The notes beneath the pieces are model-generated. The model was not told the DNA's origin and did no database searches. It saw only the letters and a list, made by a program, of their open reading frames with translations. From Gnetum montanum (taxonomy: Eukaryota; Streptophyta; Gnetopsida; Gnetales; Gnetaceae): a stretch of 35,132 nucleotides of DNA. Position numbers and translations under genes: made by a program. Positions 20,916-31,604 of the stretch are shown piece after piece. Position 1 is the first letter of the stretch, and every line of letters starts with the position of its first letter. The stretch lies in contig MNCI01014977.1 in the NCBI GenBank assembly GCA_015680685.1, positions 225,400 to 260,531 on the forward strand, in the 5' to 3' direction.

Positions 20916-22140
20916 TTGGATGAGCAAGCTCATTACCATTTATATCAGCTAGCTTAAACACTCCATTATCGTATGCTTTGGTGACCAAGTAAGGCCCTTC
21001 CCAGTTGGCTGAGAACTTGTTCGCATGTTCACGAACTGCCTTAAGAACAAGGTCACCTTCTTTGATTAGGCGCTTGTAAATGTCGTGTTGATGGTATCGT
21101 CTTTATTGCTTCTGATACCACTCAATTTGATCAAGTGTTCGTGTGCATTCTTCTTCCACCAAGTTGAGGTCAAAAATGCGCAAGGCACTGTTTTGACCTT
21201 TATCAAGGAGTCCAGAGAGTGTGATCCTTAGAGATGGTACCTACAACTCCAAAGGTAAAACAGCTTCTGATCCATAAACAAGACTATATGGTGTTTTACC
21301 TGTGGATGTCCGATGCGTAGTCCGGTAGGCCCATAACGCGTATACTAGCTGCCAGTGCCATCTTTCTTGCTCTGAGTAAGCATCTTCTTGAGCACTAAGA
21401 TGACAATCTTGTTCGTGGTTTCTGCTTGTCTGTTGCTCTATGGGTAGTAAGGTGATGAAAATGAGTGTTTAATACCTAGGCTCTCACAGAACGTTTTTGT
21501 TTCGACACTGCTGAATTATGGCCCATTGTCAATGATGATAGTCATCGGGATGCCAAAATGGATCACAATATTTTCTAAGATGAAGTTGCATGTTTTGATG
21601 TGGTTTTTCTAAGGGGAATAGCTTCTACCCATTTAGTAAAGTATTATGTTGCGGTTATGATAAAGCTATGTCCCACAGAAGATGGGGGAGTTATTGGTCC
21701 TATAATTTCTAACCCCCATTTCTAGAAAGGCCATGTGATTTGGGTCGTATGCAATTCATTAGGTGGAACATGTATAAGATTACCGTGCTTTTGACACATA
21801 TTGCACATCTTGACCTTGGAGAAGCAATCGTACTCCATATGTGGCCAATAATAGCCTAAACGTCTAATTTTTGTTGCCATTGCTTTAGGCGCTATGTGCC
21901 CTCTGCATAGTCCTTCATGAACTTGTTCCACAATGGTTTGGCCATCGGTACTACTAACGCATGTTAACAAGATGCCTTCGTAGGATCTACGACATAGTGT
22001 ATCTCCTACTAGTGTATATTGTCTAGAGCGTTTTCGTACTGCGTCCTTCTGGGCATTCGTTAGATATTGAGGTGGTTCGCCATGTAGAAGGTACTCTTTG
22101 ATGTCATCATACCATTCTACGGTGTGTGTCGTGCTAACGA
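20916..22140 (-). pseudogene. pol: Integrase of element D (broken)
   Basis: Inserts element cDNA into the genome. In order on the minus strand: an intact HHCC zinc finger (histidines near LCRGH, then CNMCQKHG, about 21960-21800); the catalytic core with WGLEIIGPI, TKWVEAIP, IIIDNGP and SFSSPYYP…AETTNK; and the C-terminal domain with GDLVLKAV, ANWEGP and KAYDNGVFKLADINGNEL. The first catalytic Asp (WGLD in relatives) is Glu here; the second Asp and the Glu are kept. There are at least five stops, so it is inactive. It runs into the N gap. The upstream part is continuous with RNase H. Confidence 0.85.
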
Positions 22141-22179
22141 ATGCTATGGGAAGTTCATCAAGAGCATCAATTATGGGCT

Positions 22180-22640
22180 TCTCGCAGCTCACGATGGAAC
22201 TGGGCAGTGCATGAAACATATCAGGTGAGATATTTAGAGCTAACATGGCTAGTGCATCTGCAATGGTATTATCATTTCTAGGCACATGTTGTAGTTCTAT
22301 ATTTATAAACTGTTTCAGCAAGTGTTTCGTCAGGTCATAGTAGGGTTGTAGATGAGATGCTTTGCATGCGTAAACACCTTTGACTTGGTTTATGATTAAC
22401 TGTGAGTCACCTCTAACTATGAGACATGTGATGTTTGAAGATTGTGCTGCCATGAGGCCTCTGAGGAGACCTTCATACTCTGCTACGTTATTGGTACAAG
22501 AAAAGTTAAATCAGTAAGCAAAGGATTGGATCTCCTCAGAGGGATATGTGATAACGGCGGCAGCACTTCCCCCTTGGGAGGTGGATGCTCCATTGAAGTT
22601 TAATATCGCATCATAGTTATCGGGCACTATGTCAGTTGTG
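22180..22640 (-). pseudogene. pol: Second, archaeal-like RNase H of element D
   Basis: The extra RNase H domain that marks the Tat clade. FNGASTSQGGSAAAVI (about 22612-22565) holds the first active-site position, normally FDGAS, so Asp has become Asn. NNVAEYEGLL keeps the Glu, GDSQLIINQVKG keeps the next Asp, and HVPRNDNTIADALA ends the domain with its Asp. One stop separates the first part from the rest (about 22513). The change at the first Asp alone would probably abolish cleavage. Confidence 0.75.
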
Positions 22641-22689
22641 CTTACATTTTCATCTGGAAACTCTAGATTAATCGTTACTTGATCTTGTG

Positions 22690-23240
22690 TTGGTGATGCG
22701 GTCATCTGATTGACTATGGCCTGACCTTTAATGGATGATTGGGCTATGTAATGCAGGTCAAACTCAGCAATCATTTCCTTCCATCGAGCTATCTTGCTTG
22801 ATTCATACATGTTATTTGTGATCGCTCTGAGTACATTGTTTTTGCATATTATGTTTACTTGGTTTCGAAAGAGATAATGTCGCCATTTCTTTAGAGAAAA
22901 GATAAGGGCTAAACATGACCTCTCCACCTCATTGTATTTCTTTTCATAGGCTACTAATGTGTGGCTTAAGTAGTAAATAGGAACTTTGGTTCCATCATCT
23001 TATTTCTGGCAAAGCATATATGCGATTGATGAATCCGATGTGGCAAGGTAGATGTAGAATGATTTATTGTTCTGAGGCAGATAAACTGTCGGTAATTGAG
23101 TCAGTGCCATTTTGATATTGTCAAAAGCTTCCTGGCATTGAGGGGTCCATTGAAAATGCACACTCTTGCATAGCAAATGGTTCATGNAGGGGTCCATTGA
23201 AAATGCACACTCTTGCATAGCAAATGGTTCATGGGTTTCA
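22690..23240 (-). pseudogene. pol: First RNase H domain of element D (RT-linked)
   Basis: Readable motifs are WTPQCQEAFDNIK, YIYLATSDSSIAYMLCQ, VERSCLALIFSLKKWRHYL and HYIAQSSIKGQAIV. These are the usual landmarks of the Ty3/gypsy RNase H that follows RT. A stop breaks the middle at about 22985-23000. An N at 23187 with a 46-bp flanking duplication adds an artificial break. Confidence 0.8.
23141..23233. other. Single-N junction with 46-bp flanking duplication (probable assembly join)
   Basis: Bases 23141-23186 and 23188-23233 are identical around an N at 23187. The pattern is the same as at 7752. Confidence 0.82.
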
Positions 23241-24472
23241 ACTTATCAGTCAATTTTTCTATAAAGCGCCAAATGAACTGTAATCTACCTTGTAGGCCTC
23301 GAAGTTCAGTAAGGTTGCTTGGCAATTGCAAGTTTGTGATAGCCTTCACCTTATCGAGGTCTACTTAAATCCCTACTTCTGAAACTATGAATCCTAGCAT
23401 TTTGCCTAATTTGACCTTAAAGACACTTCTTTGGGTTCAGTCTAAGCTCATATTTTAAACAACGCTTAAGTACCAAGTCTAAGTCTTGTATGTGCTGCTC
23501 TTGTGTCTTCGATTTAACCGCTATATCATCTACGTAATCGTTGAGCAAGTGAAGGATGTAATCATTAAAGATGAAGGTCATCGCTTGTTGATACATAGCA
23601 CCAGCATTCTTTAAACCGAAGGGCATCATCGTATAACAAAATGTCCCCCATGGTGTCATGAAGGTTGTCCTGAGTTGATGTTCAGGGTTAATCCAGATCT
23701 AATTATATCCCGAGAAGCCATCCATAAAAGATAACAGTGCATGCCCAGCGATTGAGTCAACCAGTTGATCAATACTAAGTAGAGGAAATTCATCTTTTAT
23801 GGTCGCTAAGTTGAGGTCCCAGAAGTCAATGCATAAGCGAATGCTTCCGTTCTTCTTTGGGACAATGACCATGTTGGATACCCAGTCAGCATAGTCAACA
23901 GCCTGAATGAAACCAGCTTGATAAAGTTTGGCGATCTCATTGCAAACCGCCAATGCTACCTCAGGTTTAACCTTACATGCTTTTTGTTTCACTGGTCTTA
24001 ACTTCAGGTCGAGTATGATGTTGTGCTGGACTATTCGAGGGTCTAGCCTACCCATGTCAGTTTCGGACCAAGCGAATTCCTTGATGTTGCTTTTTAGCAC
24101 TTTTGCTATGTCATCAGAAAGTTGTGGGTCTAGTAAAGTACTTAGTTTTAGTATCTTAACTTCGCCGCTTGGCATAGTGATGGGGGTTTCAATTAATGGA
24201 TCCTCGGTGATGTTATCATCTTCAATATCTAGCGATTTCATCATGATCTAAAAGCGTTCTATCGTTTCCTCTGTTGATGCCACGGAGTTTTCATAAGTCG
24301 ATGTGCCTAAATCAATGGACTTTCTGATCATCTCCTGTTGGATGGGTCCATATGGTCCATTGATGAATAGTGGTGCAAATAGTTGCTTGATATCCATGCT
24401 TGCTCCTACCAAGCCACAGGAAGCAATGTTACCAAGAGTGGGTTTGCTTATTGTTTTATGACACCATTTCAA
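23240..24472 (-). pseudogene. pol: Reverse transcriptase of element D (broken)
   Basis: Copies element RNA into DNA. A reading from MKWCHKTISKP (24472) leads to IERF and a stop, then MMKSLDIEDD (24244). Motifs in order: IVQHNIILDLKLRPVKQ, GFIQAVDYADWVSNMVIVPK, RLCIDFWDLN, FMDGFSGYN with the first catalytic Asp, TPWGTFCYTMMPFGLKNAG, and NDYVDDIAVKS with the YVDD pair intact. A TAG directly after GYN probably replaced the Gln of relatives. After LNPKKC the frame is lost. No start context can be judged; in Ogre-like elements this part is joined to gag-protease by splicing or recoding. Confidence 0.87.
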
Positions 24473-24503
24473 ATATTTAAATATGCTTGAAGTATGCTAA
24501 AGT

Positions 24504-24592
24504 TGGTTTATCGTCTCACCTGGTCGCACGGTAGTTTAAGGCCGTACCTAGCAAATCGCGGCAGTTTAGGGTCTTACCAGGCCATACCTATT
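24504..24592 (+). repeat. Minisatellite array B, AGTTTA..GTC core
   Basis: Three units starting GGTTTATCGTCTCACC, AGTTTAAGGCCGTACC and AGTTTAGGGTCTTACC. It lies immediately upstream (minus sense) of the RT frame. Confidence 0.65.
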
Positions 24593-24609
24593 CGTTTATG
24601 ATTTCTAGT

Positions 24610-25950
24610 TGATTGTACGATTTATAATCCTTATTAGGTGTGAAACTACAAGACGAAGAGTATGCACCAAGGTGTTTAGTTTAGACAACAGGAGTCACCG
24701 TGAGAGGGAAGGTCTTATGTGGGTAATGTTTAGCCTAGTGCATATCTATATACTCATTTTCTTTATTCTTGGTTTGTTTATATTTATATGTTTTTTAGCT
24801 AATGTTCTGTTTATTTTTATTTTATTTTAGAATAAAATACCCAAAGTGCCGATTTTCTATGAGGGTGAGTGGACGTGAGCAACGAGAGGCATGAAGATTT
24901 ATACCTAATAAAATTAACTTAAAATTGGACAAGTTATCTTTGTAACTAAAGCAGGCATAAACCCAAAGTCTAGCCAGAACCAAAGAGAACAATGTGAACC
25001 TAAGCTAAGCTTCAGCGTGAACCCAAACTAAGCTTCAGCATGAAACAGTGGGATATTCAACGTGATGAGGAGGCGAGGATCTGGTCATAGGGGGCAGGGA
25101 AAGGTAGCAATCTGGTGTGAAGGAGGCAGCAAAGGCAACAGAGATCATGGCATGAAGCGTCAAATGAAAGCCCCCAGCATGCACGCCCTGGAGAAACCCT
25201 CAACGTGCAGGGAGCTGAAACCCTAGCGTGAATGCCCTAGAAACCCAAGCGTGAACGCTCCATCATGTAGTTAGTGTGCAGCGACAAACCCCAACGTGAA
25301 GACGACGTGGAGGATTTAGCATAAAGCCTCGAAACCAGCCCTCCAGTGTGAACCCCCTTCACTTAGAAATCCTCAACGTGAACGCTATACAGGGATTTTC
25401 AGCATGCACGTCCTTGCTCCAGCGTAAAGGTCTTGAACGCAACGCGACGGGATGGGCAAGGGAAAGCGGGTGAGAGACTAGGGAAGGAAGGAGCCTAACT
25501 TGACCTTTGCGAGGAGAGTGAGGCGATGCTCTAGTGCCTACCCAAGCCCATGATCCCATCATGGTCTAGATCAATGCGTCAGTACACCCTGGTCCTCTGT
25601 CTAAATTTGTGTTTTTGTTTACTATTTTTGTTAATTTGTGTTCGATTTTTCTTCTTTCGGTGCATGGCATTTGTGTGAGGCCTAGCCTATTTCCTTGGCG
25701 TAGATATTAGTGTGTAGGCCAGCATCGACCCTTGTCTCCCTTGCTCAGCGTACGGCCAGTTTTATGTCTGGAATGCAATCTAGTGACACACTCAACATGC
25801 AGGGGGGGCCAAAATGCTCAGTGTGTAGGGTCTGCACGCCCACATTCCCAGTGTGCAGGACCTACACGCCCAGCATGAACCTTGAAAGCTTTTCCAAGTG
25901 CTGGCCCCCCAGCGTAAAACCTACTCTTTAGCTCTTTTTTGTGTGTGTAG
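24610..25950. other. CAGCGTG-word region upstream of the antisense gene
   Basis: No protein-coding gene seen. From about 25010 to 25915 the words CAGCGTG, CAGCATG, CAACGTG and CAGTGTG followed by AAC, CAC or CAGG occur around seventeen times at irregular spacing. The same vocabulary fills the D-family LTR and leader. It sits where a promoter and 5' leader of the plus-strand gene would be. A TCTTTTTTGTGTGTGTAG tract ending at 25950 looks like a splice acceptor. Confidence 0.5.
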
Positions 25951-28900
25951 CTTACTTACCCTGGTTCTCGAATACGTGCGGAGGTCTTAAACCTTTCCTC
26001 TTAGTGGTGGAGCTTGTTGGAGTTTTGGCGTGGTTCGAGACTATTGATTCTGATGAGTCGGTACCTGATATGACCATCGATCGAGATGGGGTATGGTTCA
26101 GAATGGGTGCCAGCGAGTTCCTTGCCTTCATCTTACAAGGATTCAGTCTGGTAATATGGTCTCACCTAAGTGAAAAATTAGCACGAAGTGTCCTTGAGAC
26201 TATGTTACCGGGACCCTTAAATGGCATACTGGCCTTCGTGGTCAACGTCTATGAGGGATTGTTTACGGTTGGGAATGGTCCCTCTAGAGGATCCAGATCC
26301 ACCTATTCGTTGACACATGTATGGGACCTATTATCATGTAGCCCTCACAACGTCAATAGCACCTTATTCCTAGCCTCTCATGTGCACACTTTGTTCCAGA
26401 ATCCTCCTAGAACGGTGTATAGGGTAGAAAGGTAAGGTTATTTAATTTATCATTTATGCTTTGATGCTAAGTGGTTGTTCATATTTTGACCGGCGTTTCT
26501 TTATAGGCCTCGATTTGATAAAGAAGGAGTATGCATAGGTGATGATGGACTCGCATTGGCTCATACCACCTTAGAGGCTTTCATGGCAGGTCCCACTCTC
26601 CGTGGTGCCGTGTTAGCCCAGACCAAGGGTGAAATTGTCCATTTTCACAAACAATAGTCCAAGGCTTTTGCACGATGTGAGGCTCAGGGATGGCTACATG
26701 GGGATTGGTCTCGTAATGGGCCATTTTTCCCATGCGATGCTGATTCAGCTTCTAATGGTCTTAATCCATTGGCCAACGATAAGTTATAGTGTTTTTGACA
26801 CCTCACGTTTGTTTATTTTGCTACCTCATTGGTTGTATTGATTCCATGGTTTTACCCTGCGCGTACAGTGGATGTCACCCCTAGTGGAGTCACCATAACA
26901 ACTGGCCGGACTGAGGGAACTTTGGCCATGAAATTCGGGGAGATCGATGGTGCAAAATGATGGTTGCATGATAAGGCACCACCACATATTATCAGTTTCT
27001 TGAGTGATGCTAGCCTTATGAAGTTGTTTACTACTTTAAGTCTTAACATCTCCATGACTGAGATGATTGCGATCGTTGATTCTTTCAACGAAGCTGTTAC
27101 TTAAAGTAGCTTTCCATCTATCGGCGGAGTTCTTTTCAGACCCCTTCGGTGTACCGGCAGATGGGGCTAAAGTGACTTTGGATAGAGCACAAAAGAGGTC
27201 CATGTTGTTTTGAGCTGGAGGATGGGCTGGGTGTACTTAAGGATGCTAAGGGATACACTATGTAGGGAAGATCGAAAGTAACTGAAGTAAATGAGCTGTA
27301 TCCACTGTTCAGAGCACGAGTGTTTCCTAAGTCCCTATCCCAAGTGAAGACTTTTGGGGTAGAATCTGTGCATATCATGCGCATGATTCTGGAGACTAGG
27401 ATGCATTATAATTGGGCTCAGTTTTTACTTTCAAGTTTCCACGAAGAGATAGTGAGATTGCGTTCAAATGTTGAGGCACAGTCCCATTTTACCTTTGCAT
27501 TCTTTGCCAGTTACCTGCACCGACTAGCTAAATTTCTAGTAGTTTGCATGGGTAACAAGTACATGTTAAGGGATTGTGGCCAACTATCTCGCCCGTGGAT
27601 TCACCACTTGTTTGAAGTAACCAAATCTCAAGATGCTCCCGAAGGGATTGATGAATCGGTCTCTATTACAACAGAGGGATAATCCGGTCATTCAATCCAT
27701 ATGCATGATAGCATAGGGTTGGAGCCAGGTGATATGCCCTATACTACTAGGAGAGCCAATAGAGTAATCAAGGAGACAATCAGGAAGGCAAAATCTAAAG
27801 TTCAAAGACCTAAGCGCTCTAAAGAGGTTGCTCCAGCTATAGATGAACCAAAGGTGAAATGCATACAGTTTAAAGTATCTGCATGTGGTAAGTAAGCCTG
27901 ATTCATTCATTTATCCTTGCTTTATTATTATTATTATTATTATTTTGGTCATTTGTATTAAATTGATGTTGAACTTATGAATGTCATCAGAGCCAACTCC
28001 TAAAGTAAGAAGAGAGGGGTTAGCGCCGATCGTAGAGGAGGAAGCGGTCCCCACCAACCAAGGTGAGGAGAACGAAGTAGGTAATGACAAGATGGAAGTC
28101 CCTGTCCCTCTGAGGGAAGAAACGAAAGAACTAGTAGAAGTCACCATGGAAAAAGATCACGCTGGTGATTAGGATGAAGCTGACGAGATGTTTGATGATT
28201 TCTTCGAAGGAAGGTTAAACCTTGGCAATCCTCCGTATCTGGAAGAAGAAAGGGATTTTGGTATGTTCTCCTTATTATGTTTATTTGATTTTTGAATTGT
28301 TTCATTTCCATTATTTAGAGTTTTGATTTTATGTTTTTGCTGCTACAAGGCGCAGATGTTGAAACCAGGACGACTTGTAATGTTTATTTGGAAATACCTA
28401 CGATGAAGACTCCAATGGAAACAACCACCGAAGTTGGTCCATCTTATACAAATGAACCATTTACTTGGATCGAAATGCCAAGTAAAATGGATTTTGTCCT
28501 TGGTATCGTCAATGAGGTAGTTGATTGCATCCAACAAGCTCGTCCTGAAATAGGTGCATATGCTTTAAGCATTTTCAGTCTTTCTATTTTCGCATCTGTT
28601 TCTACTATTCAATGTCTAATGTATACTCTCCTTATATTGATAGGCGCTAAACTGAAGTGGGATCCATTCGAGGCCACTTGTATTGATAGTCTGCCTACAC
28701 TACCATCAGAAATTGAGTAAGTGCTAAGACAGATTTATGATGAGGTGGCAGAATGCATTGTGCAAAATGCTAAGTCTCTCTGGACCTACAGGCATTCCAT
28801 CAAAAAGCTATGGTTGCAAATTTAGGTAAGGGAAAAAGAGATTGCCAAACTATCAAGAGAACGAGATGACTTTAAGTCACGCTATGAGTTTGCTTCTGCT

Positions 28901-29621
28901 AGGTTGACGAGTGATCGTTCTTGGAGAACTTCCGAGGTTATTTATACCAGATATTGGAATCTATTGAATCACCAAGTAACTATGACTCAAGAGCTAGAAA
29001 AGTGAAAGGCACAAATTGATTTGCTAAATCTCAAGTGTTAGGATTGGAAAGCTTTCGCTTCTAAGGTGCGGAAATGGGGCCAAGATGAAAAGAATCATAA
29101 GTACCATTATAAAAAATCATTAAACGAGATATCCATAGAGAGGCGTCAACTGGAGATGTTTGTAGAGGGGTTAGGCTTACGGTCTTTGTTTGATGCCTTT
29201 GCTAGGCACACTGTGGCAGACATGGAATCTCCTAAGAGAGTAATCACTACAACTTCTAGGGAGATTTCTATAGGCGAGTTTCCTCTTAAACATCCTACTT
29301 GGTTTGCTATGGACAAAGGGAAGGCCTTAGCCGATATTGATCTAGGCCTTGACGGAACAGACTAGGCAAGTGTCCCTGAAGAAGAAATTCTTCGTTGGCT
29401 AGAGTTTGGTCTAAGAGGATCCTCTTCGGTAAGTCATTTAAACTTGTAACCTTTTATTTGTTTTTAGTAGAAAATGTTACCCCCTTTTTTTTTAGTTAAT
29501 TATTTTTTTTTTCTTACAGATTCATGGTGATGACGGTGGCTACGAAGATGACCCTAGTGGAGGGGAAACTCATGATGTGGGGGAGTTTGAGGGGAAAGCC
29601 CCTCCTGATCCTGATGTTTAG
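25951..29621 (+). pseudogene. Intron-bearing antisense gene carried between protease and RT of element D
   Basis: Exons can be placed at 25951-26431, 26507-27887, 27991-28260, 28350-28553, 28644-29428 and 29520-29621. All five introns (75-103 bp) are GT-AG, and each joins exons in phase: for example AG+G gives Arg before PRFDKEG, and G+AG gives Glu before PTPKVRRE. Total coding length would be about 1,070 codons. The N-terminal part (WSHLSEKLARSVLETMLPG, VNVYEGLFTV, then ARCEAQGWLHGDWSRNGPFF) faintly recalls plant-mobile-domain proteins of transposons. The middle has HYNWAQFLLSSFHEEIVRL. The tail is acidic (EEEAVPTNQGEENEV), then charged with coiled-coil character (28830-29200), and ends in an Asp/Gly-rich peptide. 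Stops, e.g. after VHFHKQ, and frameshifts show decay. A further decayed intron may end at an acceptor near 26868. The true start is unknown; the first in-frame ATG is 26070. Function unknown. Confidence 0.72.
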
Positions 29622-30022
29622 TTTTTAAATTTGGCGTTGCTATTAGTTATGTTTCTGTGGGTTGTAAACAAAATTTTTTTTTATGAGTTTTGTATGAACA
29701 GATGCGTAAACTTGGTTAACTTTTGTAATCGTCCATTTACGTATTTATACATTTTTTGTTGTTTTCATATTCCAGTTTTTTATTCTTTTGTTTTTTTAGA
29801 GTTGTCTAAATGTTGAGAAGAAATAATGCAGGGACATGAAGCGAAAGTCTTTTTGGTTGTTTTGTTGTTTAAGTGTAAACATGAAATAAAGTGCAAATGT
29901 AACCTAAATGATAACTATGCTAAGGAAAACATAAAGGAAAGCATAACTTGTACTGCAAAGACGTAATTATAGAATGTAAACTGGAAATTTAAACTTTTTA
30001 GGCAAACAAAAGTAAACTTACT
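29622..30022. other. 3' flank of antisense gene
   Basis: T-rich, no gene. AATAAA at 29885-29890 is a possible polyadenylation signal about 265 bp after the stop at 29621. Confidence 0.4.
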
Positions 30023-30302
30023 CTAGTTTAAGGTCATTTCGGGCCATACGTACGTGCATGTCAGTTTAAAGCCATGACGGACCACGACGTGATCGTTCTA
30101 GTTTAAGGCCATTTTGGTCCGCAAATAAATAGGAGGGATGTCAACTAATACGATGGGTCTTGATGCAAACCAACCATTTCTGACCATGGCTAGTTTTATG
30201 TCATTGCGGACATGCGATAATTTAATGTCGTTCCGGACTTGCGTAGTTTAGTGTCATTTGGAACGATCATAGTTTAACGTCATTGGCGACTAGCGTAGTT
30301 TG
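30023..30302 (+). repeat. Minisatellite array C, AGTTTA..GTC..GGAC core
   Basis: Seven or eight units of about 26-45 bp: CTAGTTTAAGGTCATTTCGG, CAGTTTAAAGCCATGACGGA, TAATTTAATGTCGTTCCGGA and TAGTTTAGTGTCATTTGGAA, among others. Its right end overlaps the last codons and stop of the protease ORF (30280). Confidence 0.78.
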
Positions 30303-31602
30303 TTAATTGTTTAATAATTTTTTGATTTCTTTTCATTTTTATGTTAGGAGTGGGTTTAATGGGTATGATCCGATACTCGGCATCTCCTTTACTAATTACG
30401 TTGAATGATAGCTCTGCCCAGGAGACGTCTAGCAGAGTAGGCTCTGAGTCAGTATCCTTGGATGTTTTTGGGTTAGGTGGTGTTTCCTTGGTTTTTGAGG
30501 GATCACGATTTATGGGTTCTTCATCACTTTGGGTTTCGTTTGTTTCTTTTGGTATGGGCTTTTTGGAAATTCTGTCAAGTTTATGCTCATGTGGAGTGTC
30601 CTCTTGTTCAGGCTCCTCAAATTTAACTTCGGAGCCTTGATTTGCCTCCGTGTGAGATGAGATGGTGGATGTAGCAGCATCCCCATAGATAATGATTTCA
30701 TCCCCCTCATAAGGTAACTGAATCTCTTGATGAATGGGGGAAGACACCACTTTTAACTGGGCTAACCAGGGTCGTCCTAGGATTACATTAAAACCAGGGA
30801 TCTCATCAATAACCACGAAGTCTTTGAATGTGGGGAATCGATCCCCTGCTATAAAATCCAAGATCAATGTACCTTTAACCACTACTCGTGACCCATTAAA
30901 TGACTTTAGGAATGTCGTAGACATCGGTTTAATTAATTCTATAAGCCCTAACTGTTCAATGACGAGATAAGGCACTACGTTTGTGGCTGCTCCGTCATCT
31001 ACATGTACTCGATGTATTTTGAACTGATTAACTCGTATTGTTATAAACATGGGTTCGTGGGTGACATCTCCGATTTTCTCATCGATCTTAATGTTTTCGG
31101 GGTGAAAGCCTAATGATTTAGATTTGGATCCTTGTCGTGTAGACATTACCGCATGTATAGAGGGTTCATTTGCAAGTAGATTTTCGCTAACTGGGATCGA
31201 TGTTAACATCTGTACTAAGGCTTCACGATGAACTGGCGAAGTTAATATGAGGTCGTACAAGCTTAATGATGTGTTCTTTTGTTTAAGGGCTTGCGTAAAC
31301 TGTGTTAGGGCATTAGCTAAGTCTTTACCATTGGCTATATTCTTGTCCATGGCCACTTGATCCATTGGACCTAACAGTTGTATCTCACGTGGGGCAACTT
31401 TCGTGTTATTTTTCATGACTGTTGGGTTTGATATGTGTTGCATTCTTGATTTTTCCTCTTTATAACTCATGCTTGGCTCATTGTTAGAAGGAGCCATAGG
31501 TATTGCGCTTAATGGAGTTGGTTTCGGGGGCCCCAGTGCAAGGCATTGACGTTCCTTCTCCAAACGTTCCCTGGTGAGCCTATCTGCCAGGCGTTCTGGC
31601 AT
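30280..31602 (-). CDS. Aspartic protease ORF of element D (open, 440 codons)
   Basis: Cleaves the gag-pol polyprotein. The open frame starts MPERLADRLTRERLEKER. A linker of about 180 residues precedes the protease domain at about residues 175-300: FITIRVNQFKIHRVHVDDG, with the active site DDGAATNV in place of the usual DTG/DSG-A; then VIEQLGL, GFNVILGRPWL and SSPIHQEIQLPY. A Lys/Glu/Pro-rich tail of about 110 residues follows (SKKPIPKETNETQSDEEP). The final peptide NYASRQ is encoded by array C. It is the only sizeable unbroken coding piece in the window. The real polyprotein start would be in gag, so this Met is only the first in the open stretch. Confidence 0.82.
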   Translation of the reverse strand: MPERLADRLTRERLEKERQCLALGPPKPTPLSAIPMAPSNNEPSMSYKEEKSRMQHISNPTVMKNNTKVAPREIQLLGPMDQVAMDKNIANGKDLANALTQFTQALKQKNTSLSLYDLILTSPVHREALVQMLTSIPVSENLLANEPSIHAVMSTRQGSKSKSLGFHPENIKIDEKIGDVTHEPMFITIRVNQFKIHRVHVDDGAATNVVPYLVIEQLGLIELIKPMSTTFLKSFNGSRVVVKGTLILDFIAGDRFPTFKDFVVIDEIPGFNVILGRPWLAQLKVVSSPIHQEIQLPYEGDEIIIYGDAATSTISSHTEANQGSEVKFEEPEQEDTPHEHKLDRISKKPIPKETNETQSDEEPINRDPSKTKETPPNPKTSKDTDSEPTLLDVSWAELSFNVISKGDAEYRIIPIKPTPNIKMKRNQKIIKQLTNYASRQ

Positions 31603-31604
31603 GG

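Noticed and set aside
24984-25930. A nested LTR of the D family upstream of the antisense gene
   Set aside because: It shares the CAGCGTG words, but I found no LTR ends, TATA box in place or target duplication.
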